The notes: a model not told the origin generated them from the letters alone. Shown: positions 17,251-25,012, counted from the stretch's first letter. The stretch: 42,557 bases of DNA from CAYPPG01 sp964412555 (GCA_964412555.1 CAYPPG010000067.1:1-42557); one strand, 5' to 3'. Translations and numbers: made by a program.

Positions 17251-17820
17251 ATGAAAAAACGTTGCGCCGCCTTCACACTCATAGAACTGTTGATCGTCGT
17301 CGCGATCATCGGCATTCTTGCCGCCATTGCCGTGCCCAATTTTTTGAATGCTCAGATTCGAGCGAAAGTCTCTAAAACGGAAGCGGAAATGCGCAGTTTT
17401 GTCACTGCGCAGGAAATGTATCGCCTCGACAACAACAGCTATCCTCCTCATTTTCATACCCCTTTCCAAAACAAGTTTCTCACAACCCCCATCGCTTATG
17501 TGGCCTCTATGCCCCGCGATATTTTTCAGCAGGGCAAAATCAAAGATGATCGTGCCTGGAACCTGACATACGGGGAATATCACCGCGAACCGATCTACAA
17601 TCCGGATGGCAGTATCATGCACAACCCGGATTACCGTCTGCAAAACAATCCTGCAGATGTTGCCCGCGCCCATGCGAATCAGCCGAACGCCTACGAACTA
17701 TGGAGCGTCGGTCCCAATACACGCCTCGATTTCGACGACTTCGGCGCACAAGGTTTTCTTTATTACCAGCCCAGCAATGGAATCGACAGTATCGGCGACA
17801 TCGTTTGGGTACGCCCATAA
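17251..17820 (+). CDS. Type II secretion-like pseudopilin, third copy
   Basis: 189 residues starting MKKRCAAFTLIELL with GAGGAA 7-8 bases upstream. The cleavage site, Glu5 and helix (IVVAIIGILAAIAVPNFLNAQ) are complete. The body has EMRSFVTAQEMYRLDNNSYPP, the GspG-like helix-to-beta transition, and ends with WSVGPN followed by YYQPSNGIDSIGDIVWVRP. The SxGP[DN] ... PSNG..S.GD[IM] tail is common to all three copies and sits where GspG has its calcium-binding loop. Unlike the other two it is on the plus strand. It would be an inner-membrane pilin-like subunit facing the periplasm. Confidence 0.92.
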   Translation: MKKRCAAFTLIELLIVVAIIGILAAIAVPNFLNAQIRAKVSKTEAEMRSFVTAQEMYRLDNNSYPPHFHTPFQNKFLTTPIAYVASMPRDIFQQGKIKDDRAWNLTYGEYHREPIYNPDGSIMHNPDYRLQNNPADVARAHANQPNAYELWSVGPNTRLDFDDFGAQGFLYYQPSNGIDSIGDIVWVRP

Positions 17821-17897
17821 AATTGAAAATATTTCATGCCGTTTTAGCGGTACAGTACTATATAAGAAATAATATCATTCATTGAAGGAGGACTCTC

Positions 17898-18740
17898 ATG
17901 CCCGGGATCGGTTATCACACGGATGCGTTCAACAGCGCCAATTGGAACTTCGAGCAATGCCTGGAATGGGCAAAAGAACATCAACTGGAATTTATCGAAT
18001 GCGGAGCCATCGACGGGATCGCCTATATTCAAGCGCTTGGGTATTATCCGCATATTTCGTTATTGGAAGATCCGCTGCTATGGCGCAGGAAAATGGATCA
18101 ATACGGAATCCGGTTCAGCCAAATCGACGCCGCCTATCCCCTCAGCCGCCTCGACGGACTGACGATTGGTGTGCAATACATCTGCAATACCATCAAGTGG
18201 GCGAAACTGATCGGCGCGCCCTGTGTGGACACGACCGACCACAAAACCTTACCGGAAGGTCTGACCGACAAGGAAGGTTTGCATGTCCTCAAAACCGCTT
18301 ATGGAGAAATTTTGAAAGTAGCGGAAGCCCATGAAATCATCATCAATGTGGAACCGCACGGCTATTTCACCACCAACCCGGCGTTTATGGAAGAAATCCT
18401 CAGTTTCTATGAAAGTCCCTATTTCCAAATGAACATGGACACCGGCAATACGTTCATCGCCGGACAAGATCCGGTGCCGTTTGTAGAAAAATTCAAAAAC
18501 CGTATCACACATGTACATATCAAAGACGTCACCAAAGAACTCGCCGAAGCGGCACGCGGTGGAGTAACTGGAATTGCGATGAGTCAAAGCGCTATCGGGG
18601 AGGGTGTCAACGCGGAGAATATTGAGAAATGTGTGAAAATTTTACTGGATAATGGGTATGATGGGGTGTTCAGTCTTGAATGCGAGGGGGCGGTGTTGGA
18701 AAAATCGTTAAATTGGTTTAGGGGGATTTTATCGTCATAA
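17898..18740 (+). CDS. Cytoplasmic sugar phosphate isomerase/epimerase-like TIM barrel
   Basis: 280 residues with a perfect ribosome site (AAGGAGG) before ATG 17898. No signal peptide, unlike the related protein at 7606. The TIM-barrel fold of the xylose-isomerase-like group is shown by GIGYHTDAFNSANWNFEQCLEWA, VEPHGY (Glu ligand), MNMDTGN (Asp ligand), HVHIKDV (His ligands) and FSLECEG (final Glu ligand), so the metal site is complete. The likely reaction is keto-aldose isomerisation or epimerisation of a sugar or inositol derivative. The 3' flank is occupied by the palindromic element at 18806. Confidence 0.88.
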   Translation: MPGIGYHTDAFNSANWNFEQCLEWAKEHQLEFIECGAIDGIAYIQALGYYPHISLLEDPLLWRRKMDQYGIRFSQIDAAYPLSRLDGLTIGVQYICNTIKWAKLIGAPCVDTTDHKTLPEGLTDKEGLHVLKTAYGEILKVAEAHEIIINVEPHGYFTTNPAFMEEILSFYESPYFQMNMDTGNTFIAGQDPVPFVEKFKNRITHVHIKDVTKELAEAARGGVTGIAMSQSAIGEGVNAENIEKCVKILLDNGYDGVFSLECEGAVLEKSLNWFRGILSS

Positions 18741-18805
18741 ATAACCAAATTTACAATTGTAGGGGCAGACCTGATTTTATTATCTTAAAGGTAAAGATAA
18801 GAATT

Positions 18806-19005
18806 TACCCCAACGGGGTTATAGATGATAGCCAGTGGGCATCGCCCCTGGAAATGTGAAACAAGGCGCAAACCTCACCCTGAAGGGGTGACAGAAAAGT
18901 GCCAGAGACTTTTTTCTGCCACCCCTTCAGGGTGGAATTTCACGATTCACGGCCTTTACCTGCCCGCTGGCTTTCTTCTTTTACCCCGTTGGGGTTATCT
19001 ATAAC
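18806..19005. repeat. 200-bp nested palindrome made of two hairpin families
   Basis: The outer arms are taccccaacggggttatagat (18806-18826) and accccgttggggttatct at 18983-19000. Each is itself a small palindrome (ACCCC ... GGGGT). Inside lie agccagtgggca (18830-18841) against tgcccgctggct (18961-18972), one mismatch. At the centre, caccctgaaggggtgacagaaaa (from 18876) faces ttttctgccaccccttcagggtg (to 18934), one mismatch. The whole can fold as one long imperfect stem. It looks like two inverted copies of a composite repeat. The right end stops 1 bp before the stop codon of the antitoxin-like gene. In the 18741-18805 flank a GTAGGGGCAGACCT half-repeat is also seen. Confidence 0.75.
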
Positions 19006-19006
19006 A

Positions 19007-19162
19007 TCATTTCCGGTTCTTGATAATGTCTTGAATATGTTCTACTGTCTCCCGGGCAAAGAACTGTTCTCCCGTTTCCTGGCACACGCGCGCCGGTACA
19101 TTTTCAACGATAAAAAAATTACCATCATATTCCAGAGTATATGTTACTTTTTTCTCCACCAT
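19007..19162 (-). CDS. Short YgiT/MqsA-like antitoxin-type protein, probably C-terminally truncated
   Basis: ATG 19162 opens a 51-residue frame: MVEKKVTYTLEYDGNFF, IVENVPARVCQETGEQFF, then ARETVEHIQDIIKNRK. The VTYTLEYDG.F.IVENVPARVC.ETGE.FF..ETVE pattern is that of YgiT-type zinc-finger antitoxins in the short form lacking the N-terminal CxxC half, which usually partner a DUF4258-type toxin. From memory of the family, relatives continue about a dozen residues further with a basic segment and a TPVYE-like end; here the stop codon directly touches the palindrome at 18806-19005. AGAGG stands before the start. The gene lies 27 bp after the sulfatase gene on the same strand, and no toxin gene is present on either side. 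Too short for usual ORF cut-offs. Confidence 0.65.
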   Translation of the reverse strand: MVEKKVTYTLEYDGNFFIVENVPARVCQETGEQFFARETVEHIQDIIKNRK

Positions 19163-19189
19163 TGCCTCTTTCACTCTTTTCAAGTAATT

Positions 19190-20695
19190 TTATTTATCAT
19201 AAAAATCAATACTCCCACCGGTCACCCGCCGTAACGAATCAAACCGGCTGGGCCTTTCAAAGTCCGGAAACTCCGCCATCGTTTTTTCAGCGATTAATTT
19301 CAACCGTTCGACAATATCCGGATACTGTTCGCTGAGATCGTTCTGTTCGGAGGGATCCGCTACGATGTCGAACAACATATATTGTTTCGGGCCGTCCCCG
19401 CCGATGACGCCGGGGTATTCGCTCGGACGTGCCTGTTCATATTGAGCGATAATTGTCACGCCGTCCGGACCGCGTGGATCGATCCAGTCATCGCCGCGAT
19501 TCGGCGGGCCACCCGGATTGCGGACGTGAAGTTTCCATTTGCCGCTGCGAACGATCGCTAGATTTTGTCCATGAAGTGCAAAAACAGCGTCGTGTTGGCT
19601 TTTGGCATCTTCGTAAGTGAGTAACGGCCAGAGTTCTTTCCCGTCGATGATGCGGTCATCCGGCAATGCCACTCCGGCGGCTTTTAAAATGGTGGGAAAC
19701 ACATCGATCGTTCCTGCGACGGATGAATTGACAATCCCGGCGGGAATTTTCCCTGGCCATCGGGCGATAAACGGTACGCGAAGGCCCCCTTCATAGGTCT
19801 TCGCCTTCATACCGCGCAAGCCGCCGGTGCTTCCCCCATACCATGGGCCGTTATCGGAGGCGAAGATGACCATCGTGTTCTCATCGATTCCGAGTTCCTT
19901 CAATTTTCCTAGAATCTGCCCGACCGACCAGTCCAGTTCACGAATGACATCGGCATACAAATCGTCCGGAGTATCCGGCGTATAAAATTCTTCCGAAGCC
20001 GCCAGCGGTTTGTGAGGCATGGCGTGGGGTAAATAGAGGAAGAACGGCTGGTCGCCCTTATGACAACGCTCGATGAAGTGTAAAGCACGTTCCGTGTAAC
20101 GCTTGGTCAATGTGGCTTGAATGACGGGATATTCCACCACCTCTTCATTTTCGACCAACTGCACGGGCCGCATATCGTTGGAATATAAAATCCCGTAATA
20201 CTCGTCGAATCCCTGCGTCCGCGGTAAGAATTCCCGCTTGTGCCCCAAATGCCATTTGCCGATACAACTGGTCGCATAACCGGCCGTCTTTAGCGCATCC
20301 GCAATCGTGATTTCCGACCGCGGCAGCCCCACATCGTTGATCCCTGCATCTGGCGCTGGATTGTGCACCACCGTATTGCGGAACGGATAGCGCCCCGTCA
20401 ACAGTGTCGCCCGCGACGGCGCACAGTACGGCACCGGCACATATACGCTCGTCAGTTTCGCACCTTCTTCCGCCATACGGATGAGATTCGGCGTTGAATA
20501 AGGCGCTTGTTTCAATCCGAAGCCGGAGATATCGCCGTATCCCAGATCGTCAGCGAAGAGGATGACGAAATTCGGTTTTTTATCGTTTTGCCCAATAGCA
20601 TTGGAAATGGGGATCGTTGTTGTCGCGAGACCTGCGGTCATGAGTTCTAGGAAATTGCGGCGAGGGAGTTTTTTATGGGTAGGTTGAGTGTTCAC
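19190..20695 (-). CDS. Tat-exported type I sulfatase (arylsulfatase family)
   Basis: GTG start at 20695 with AAGGAGG at ideal spacing. Residues 8-36 form a Tat signal (LPRRNFLELMTAGLATTTIP). NFVILFADDLGYGD gives the metal-binding Asp pair, and C91 in CAPSRATLLTGR is the cysteine converted to formylglycine. IGKWHLGH, FLYLPHAMPHKP and MVIFASDNGPW carry the remaining Lys, His, Asp and Asn of the S1-family active site. LWPLL and YDK-type C-terminal elements are normal, and the 501-residue length is typical. It hydrolyses a sulfate ester on a glycan or small molecule in the periplasm; the substrate is not deducible. No maturase (anSME or FGE) lies in the window. The antitoxin-like gene follows after 27 bp. 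Confidence 0.95.
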   Translation of the reverse strand: MNTQPTHKKLPRRNFLELMTAGLATTTIPISNAIGQNDKKPNFVILFADDLGYGDISGFGLKQAPYSTPNLIRMAEEGAKLTSVYVPVPYCAPSRATLLTGRYPFRNTVVHNPAPDAGINDVGLPRSEITIADALKTAGYATSCIGKWHLGHKREFLPRTQGFDEYYGILYSNDMRPVQLVENEEVVEYPVIQATLTKRYTERALHFIERCHKGDQPFFLYLPHAMPHKPLAASEEFYTPDTPDDLYADVIRELDWSVGQILGKLKELGIDENTMVIFASDNGPWYGGSTGGLRGMKAKTYEGGLRVPFIARWPGKIPAGIVNSSVAGTIDVFPTILKAAGVALPDDRIIDGKELWPLLTYEDAKSQHDAVFALHGQNLAIVRSGKWKLHVRNPGGPPNRGDDWIDPRGPDGVTIIAQYEQARPSEYPGVIGGDGPKQYMLFDIVADPSEQNDLSEQYPDIVERLKLIAEKTMAEFPDFERPSRFDSLRRVTGGSIDFYDK

Positions 20696-20884
20696 TCTTT
20701 CCTCCTTAAGTATTGATCAATTGTATCGAATATCTGTTTGCTGAGATACATATCCATTAAACACACAAAATTCCTTTTTTCAAACGATGATTCCCCCCCT
20801 ACAATTCATCCCACCTGTATTTTGGTTTCCTCCCTTCTACGGGTTCCCTCCTGCATTCTTGGTGCACCTCCCGCCGTTATTCAT

Positions 20885-20922
20885 AAAAATCCCCCGATTC
20901 CAAAAGAACCGGGGGATTTTTT
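20885..20922 (-). terminator. Bidirectional intrinsic terminator downstream of the BON gene
   Basis: A perfect 12-bp stem, aaaaatcccccg (20885-20896) with cgggggattttt (20910-20921), and a 13-nt loop. A/T runs on both sides let it act on either strand. It lies 22 bp past the BON gene stop and separates it from the sulfatase gene. Confidence 0.85.
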
Positions 20923-20943
20923 GTATTGAATTCCGTGCAACGA

Positions 20944-21627
20944 TTAAGCGTACACCGGAATTTGGGAGGTTACGGCAATCCGGTTTTGAACGTCTTTCAC
21001 CCCGAGAGTGTATAATGCCGCTTCTTCGGCGGCGCGGCGTCCGGCCCATGTCGTTACATTGCCGGAAAGGGTGACGATCCCATCGCTTACAGTGACGTTC
21101 ACGTCTTCCGCTTCAACGAGAATATTTCTCTCTAACGCGGAAATGACATCTTCCGCGATGACTTTATCCGTTACTTCTTGGGAATAGACAACTCCCAAAT
21201 TATTTCGGATATCGATCACGCCGGGGAGATCGCCGATGAGTTCTTCGGCATAGACTTTTTTCCAGTAGGCTTCCACTGTTCCTTCCAGGGTGACGGTTCC
21301 GGCGTCAACCGTGACGAGAATATCTTTTACGTCAATGTTAGGATTGGCGGACAGCACTCTTTCCACGTCCGTTTTGATATCTTCATCGACGGGCAATTCG
21401 ATAGTCGGTGGATATTTGACTATTGTTTGATTGCGAACATCGGTCACACCCAAGACAGCCCATGCATCTTCAAATGCGGCTGATCGTGCGAGGAATGTCG
21501 GAACATTGCCTCGTAATGTGACTGTGCCATTACTCACTTCCACCGAGACTTCGGATGCGTCAACGCGTGCATCCCAATATAGTTGATCGATGATATCTTT
21601 TTTGATGTCTTCATCCATACGTGCCAT
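20944..21627 (-). CDS. Triple BON-domain protein
   Basis: 227 residues with GGAGG 8 bases before ATG 21627. Three BON domains are visible by their repeated core: VSVEVSNGTVTLRGNVPTF (about 28-46), ILVTVDAGTVTLEGTVEAY (about 103-121) and VNVTVSDGIVTLSGNVTTW (about 178-196), each followed by A ... V.GV.DV.N. There is no signal peptide, unlike OsmY, so it may be cytoplasmic. BON domains bind phospholipid or act in envelope stress responses. Position 74 bp downstream of the Hsp20 gene, with a shared terminator after it, implies a two-gene stress operon. Confidence 0.92.
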   Translation of the reverse strand: MARMDEDIKKDIIDQLYWDARVDASEVSVEVSNGTVTLRGNVPTFLARSAAFEDAWAVLGVTDVRNQTIVKYPPTIELPVDEDIKTDVERVLSANPNIDVKDILVTVDAGTVTLEGTVEAYWKKVYAEELIGDLPGVIDIRNNLGVVYSQEVTDKVIAEDVISALERNILVEAEDVNVTVSDGIVTLSGNVTTWAGRRAAEEAALYTLGVKDVQNRIAVTSQIPVYA

Positions 21628-21701
21628 TGGTGTTTCCTCCTTTCTTTAAGAATGATCGTTATTCCTACTTCAGAATCTTGCTGTTGTAGGAAACGATATA
21701 T

Positions 21702-22133
21702 TTACTTGACTTCGATCTTTTTCGACTGGGAAGTTTCTTCTTTCGGAATGCTTAAATGAAGAACTCCATTATCCAAAGATGCTTCTACATTCTCTGTCTT
21801 CGCATTGGACGGTAGATTGAACGAACGTTCGACACGAGTGAATTGCCTTTCTGAGACCCGGCGTTTGCCTTGTGGTTCTGTCTTTTTCCGTTCTGCTGTG
21901 ATATAGAGCATTCCATTGTCAATGTTGACATCGATTTCTTCGGGTTTGAATCCGGGCATTTCCGCATCCACCTTGATGTTTTTTTCATCCTCGTCGATGT
22001 CGACAGGATAGGTTCCTGTCAGTTCTTCCGTTTTAGGAAGGTCTTCCCAAAATCGCCGGAAAAAATGATCCACATCTCGTTCAAACGGTGTTTCTCTACG
22101 TAACCAATTCCTGGGTCTCATCATAGGAAACAT
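21702..22133 (-). CDS. Small heat-shock protein, Hsp20/alpha-crystallin family
   Basis: 143 residues, AAAGGAGG before ATG 22133. The N terminus is arginine-rich (MRPRNWLRRETPFERDVDHFFRRFW). The alpha-crystallin domain spans about 40-130, with VDIDEDEKNIKVDAEMPGF, IDVNIDNGMLYITAERK and the closing SLDNGVLHLSIPK strand pair. The C-terminal I-x-V anchor is IEVK. It is an ATP-independent holdase that keeps unfolding proteins soluble, forming large oligomers in the cytoplasm. It is the first gene of a pair with the BON protein. A promoter and a leader hairpin lie upstream. Confidence 0.96.
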   Translation of the reverse strand: MFPMMRPRNWLRRETPFERDVDHFFRRFWEDLPKTEELTGTYPVDIDEDEKNIKVDAEMPGFKPEEIDVNIDNGMLYITAERKKTEPQGKRRVSERQFTRVERSFNLPSNAKTENVEASLDNGVLHLSIPKEETSQSKKIEVK

Positions 22134-22211
22134 AATGATTTCCTCCTTTTACAAGTTTAAGTTTAAATTTTTTTATTGTGCTCTTTCACTCAATTTGGCT
22201 GTGCAACTCCT

Positions 22212-22246
22212 GTTCCAAGAACGCAGGGATAGCCTGTTTTTGGAAC
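22212..22246 (-). promoter_or_regulatory. Leader hairpin upstream of the Hsp20 gene
   Basis: Outer stem gttccaa (22212-22218) with ttggaac (22240-22246) and inner stem cagg (22224-22227) with cctg (22233-22236) form a two-step hairpin. It lies in the predicted leader, about 80 nt before ATG 22133. It is too far from the ribosome site to be a classical ROSE or fourU thermometer on its own. The remaining 22247-22357 stretch shows nothing recognisable. Confidence 0.4.
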
Positions 22247-22357
22247 TTGAAATCATAGATGAACGGAGAATAGAATTTTTCATTCCTCTATTGCTGCCGG
22301 TAAATTTAGTGGACTTCTTTCGGAATACTATTCACTGAAAAATCGTATATGTAATCC

Positions 22358-22386
22358 TTTGTATCAGTCGTGTAATTTAGTATCAA
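22358..22386 (-). promoter_or_regulatory. Possible promoter of the Hsp20-BON operon
   Basis: On the minus strand TTGATA (22381-22386), 17 bases and TACAAA (22358-22363) would start transcription near 22350, giving a leader of over 200 nt. It is a vegetative-type match; I saw no clear heat-shock sigma or CIRCE site. The 22387-22609 stretch toward the divergent sulfatase holds no gene. Confidence 0.4.
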
Positions 22387-22609
22387 TACTGTGAAAAATT
22401 TCTACAGCAATTTATCTTATGTTTGAAAGAAGAGTGAGTTTGGAAGGATTATTTTGGTTATTTATTACACTTTTACTAAAAGAGAATGATAAGTGTGAAA
22501 GTATTTGGAAGAAATAGATTCTCCGGCACATCTTTTGCTGAGTCTCATAAAAAAAACGGAAAACGAATCTTCTTGTAAGAAAAGATACAAGGAATGTGGG
22601 AGGCACAGA

Positions 22610-23410
22610 ATGAAACAATCCAATCGGAGAAACTTTCTCAAAAAGGCTTCAATCGGTTCGGTGGGTCTCGTAGGACTTACAGCAAGCCAAGCCAATCGAA
22701 GTCATTCTAAAGAATCAAGCCAGAATGCCCGTCCCAATGTTCTCTTTGTGATCTCGGATGACCAGACATGGATGCATGCCGGTACTTACGGGTATGCGGG
22801 AATAGATACGCCGGGATTTGATCGTGTTGCACAAGAAGGACTTGGATTCAATTATTGTTTTACCTCCTGTCCGGCAAGTACAGGCGCACGGAGTGCGATT
22901 TTGACAGGACAGGATTTTTGGAGACTCGGTCCGGCCGGTGTGACCTATGGGACATTACCTGCGGAACTGGATGTGTTTCCCATTTTACTTGAAAAAAGTG
23001 GGTATTTCACCGGCAGTACCGGGAAGACCTGGGGACCGGGTAGTTTGAAAGCCAGCGGTTGGGACAAATCGCCGACGGGGAAAATTTATAATCAGAAGAG
23101 AACGAATCCGGATCAAAAAGGTCTCAGCCGCATTGATTATGCTGCCAACTTCGAGGAATTTTTGAGTAAGCGTCCTGAGGGGAAACCATTCTGCTTCTGG
23201 TTCGGTGCCGGAGAACCCCACCGTCCGTATCAAAAAGGTGCGGGGGTGAAGAAAGGGAAGAAGTTGATCAATGCCAAATTTTCTCGTGCTCTTCCTTTTG
23301 TAGAAACCGTGCAGAAAGATGTGCTGGATTCTTGTACCGAGATTGAATACTATGACTCGCATCTCGAACGCATTATTAATTTATTAGAAAAAAAAAGGGG
23401 AATTGGATAA
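22610..23410 (+). CDS. Tat-exported sulfatase, N-terminal part before a frameshift
   Basis: ATG 22610 has GGGAGG 7-8 bases upstream and opens a Tat signal (NRRNFLKKASIGSVGLVGL). The sulfatase core begins with NVLFVISDDQTW (metal Asp pair). The active-site region reads C87-P-A-S-T-G-A-R-S-A-I-L-T-G instead of C-x-[PA]-S-R-x-x-L-L-T-G. TGKTWGPGSLKASGWDKSP and FWFGAGEPHRPYQKG are typical of SGSH-like S1 sulfatases. The frame ends in LLEKKRGIG and a stop just after an A9 run (23388-23396). Dropping one A joins it in frame to the downstream part (LLEKKGELDNTLIIVTSDNG), giving a normal protein of about 513 residues. So this is either a recent frameshift, an assembly error, or a slippage-dependent gene. 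Confidence 0.85.
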   Translation: MKQSNRRNFLKKASIGSVGLVGLTASQANRSHSKESSQNARPNVLFVISDDQTWMHAGTYGYAGIDTPGFDRVAQEGLGFNYCFTSCPASTGARSAILTGQDFWRLGPAGVTYGTLPAELDVFPILLEKSGYFTGSTGKTWGPGSLKASGWDKSPTGKIYNQKRTNPDQKGLSRIDYAANFEEFLSKRPEGKPFCFWFGAGEPHRPYQKGAGVKKGKKLINAKFSRALPFVETVQKDVLDSCTEIEYYDSHLERIINLLEKKRGIG

Positions 23411-24152
23411 CACATTGATTATCGTCACCTCGGATAACGGCATGCCTTTCCCAAGGGCGAAAGCCAATCTTTATGATGTGGGAACTCGTGTGCCTTTAGC
23501 GGCTCGCTGGCCGGAACGGATTGTCGGAGCCGGACATTCCATCGATGACTTCGTTTCATTGACCGATATCGCTCCGACGATTCTTCATGCGGCGGGATTG
23601 GAAACATCCACTAGAATGACGGGTCGGAGTTTATACGATTTATTTATTGGAGATCAGACGCAGTTGCAGGAACGATTGAGGGACTTTATTGTGTTCGGTT
23701 TCGAGAGAAACAACTTGTGCCGTCCGGAGGGAGTCGGTTATCCGATGCGCGCTGTTCGCACGCGTGACTTTCTTTATATTCGCAATTACGAACCGGACCG
23801 TTGGCCGGCCGGCAATCCGGATTTGGAGAATGTCCCCAGCCAGTTTGGCGATGTGGATCCCAGCCCGACAAAAGATTTTATGCTTGAACATAAAGATAAG
23901 TTTCAACGGGAATTCGATCTGTGTTTTGCAAAGCATCCGGCGGAAGAATTGTATGATGTAAGCCGTGATCCGGATCAATTGGATAATCTCCTCGAGCAAA
24001 AGAACAAAATCATGTTCGAAGATATGAAACGGCAAATGAAACAATTCATGGAAAAGTATATGCGCCTGACGCATGATCCGCGTCTCGACCGGCAAAATCC
24101 TTGGGATGAATATCCGTATTATGTGAGAAAACCTACAAAAGAGAAAAAATAG
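23403..24152 (+). CDS. C-terminal part of the frameshifted sulfatase
   Basis: Continuation of the gene starting at 22610, in the +1 frame. The TTG at 23403 has no ribosome site and should not be read as a separate start. It begins LDNTLIIVTSDNGMPFPRAK, the sulfatase strand with the Asp-Asn metal ligands, then DVGTRVPLAARWP, the Arg-containing loop, FVSLTDIAPTILHAAGL, and a C-terminal subdomain ending in PWDEYPYYVRKP. HPAEELYDVSRDPDQLDNL is the standard late sulfatase motif. No further stop or decay is seen, which argues for a very recent or artefactual frameshift. An intrinsic terminator follows. Confidence 0.85.
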   Translation: MDNTLIIVTSDNGMPFPRAKANLYDVGTRVPLAARWPERIVGAGHSIDDFVSLTDIAPTILHAAGLETSTRMTGRSLYDLFIGDQTQLQERLRDFIVFGFERNNLCRPEGVGYPMRAVRTRDFLYIRNYEPDRWPAGNPDLENVPSQFGDVDPSPTKDFMLEHKDKFQREFDLCFAKHPAEELYDVSRDPDQLDNLLEQKNKIMFEDMKRQMKQFMEKYMRLTHDPRLDRQNPWDEYPYYVRKPTKEKK

Positions 24153-24172
24153 AAATAATCGGCTGAAAGAAG

Positions 24173-24207
24173 GGCGAAGAATGAAGGATTCATTCTTCGC
24201 CTTTTTT
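24173..24207 (+). terminator. Intrinsic terminator after the split sulfatase
   Basis: A perfect 12-bp stem (ggcgaagaatga / tcattcttcgcc), 5-nt loop and six T residues. It sits exactly between convergent genes; the DUF72 stop codon lies immediately after the T run. Confidence 0.9.
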
Positions 24208-24936
24208 CTATTCGAGAGCAAACCGTTTTAAATCAAGGGCATTTTGAACGGCGTAGCCTTCCGCATCGTTGTTGAAGTAGACATAGACATCCATGTTGTG
24301 GGATAGAAATTTCTTGATCCGCCGTGCAGCCCCACTAAGGGCTTGTGGGGAATAACTGCCATGGTAGTGATCACCGTGAAAGCGAAGATACGTCCAATCC
24401 GCTGTTCGTATTTGGGGATGATCATCGATCATGTCATGGATGCATAAAGCCACATGATGTTCTCGTAGAGTTTCATAGATTTCTTCGCAAAGCCAGCGTT
24501 CGTCTCGGAATTCGAAGCCCCATCGAACATCGGCCGGGGCTGTTTGCAGGAAATGAGCAAGCCGTTCTTGATTGGGTTTCCAGCGCGGAGGAAGCTGGAC
24601 GAGGATCGGGCCGAGATTGTCTTTCAATCGGTTGGCTCTTTCTAAGAATAAGGCAATCGGTTCTTCCGGTTCTTTCAAGCGTTTTCGGTGGGTGCAATAT
24701 TGGCTGAATTTCAGAGTGTAGCAAAATCCTTTCGGGGCGCGTTTCCGCCAGTCGTCAAATGTTTTTTCTTCCGGTAAATTGTAAAAGGTATTGTTGATTT
24801 CGACTGTGTTGAATGATTTCGAATAATGGTTAAACCATTCTTCTTTCGGTAGATCTTTTGGGTAAAAGATTTCGCGCCAATGGTTGTAGTGATATCCTGA
24901 TGTGCCGATGTAGAGTGTTCCGGATTTTTTGTTCAT
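24208..24936 (-). CDS. DUF72 family protein (YecE-like)
   Basis: 242 residues, AGGAG 7 bases before ATG 24936. The family signature is complete: YIGTSGYHYNHWREIFYP at the start, FNTVEINNTFYNLP, ILVQLPPRWKPN, WGFEFRDERWLCEE and TYLRFHGDHYHGSYS, ending with YVYFNNDAEGYAVQNA. The fold is a TIM barrel and the biochemical function is not established; structural similarity to endonuclease IV has been suggested for relatives. Cytoplasmic. It is convergent with the sulfatase and is probably a single-gene unit. Confidence 0.95.
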   Translation of the reverse strand: MNKKSGTLYIGTSGYHYNHWREIFYPKDLPKEEWFNHYSKSFNTVEINNTFYNLPEEKTFDDWRKRAPKGFCYTLKFSQYCTHRKRLKEPEEPIALFLERANRLKDNLGPILVQLPPRWKPNQERLAHFLQTAPADVRWGFEFRDERWLCEEIYETLREHHVALCIHDMIDDHPQIRTADWTYLRFHGDHYHGSYSPQALSGAARRIKKFLSHNMDVYVYFNNDAEGYAVQNALDLKRFALE

Positions 24937-25012
24937 GATAGGCTCCTGGAGGGAAGGGAAAGGGATGTGGAACCATTCCGCATTCGATCAATTGAAGCGA
25001 TTCCTCCACCTT

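Noticed and set aside
20738..20929. Pro-rich plus-strand frames between the sulfatase and BON genes
   Set aside because: They cross a strong intrinsic terminator and have no start signal; composition is that of a non-coding pyrimidine-rich stretch.
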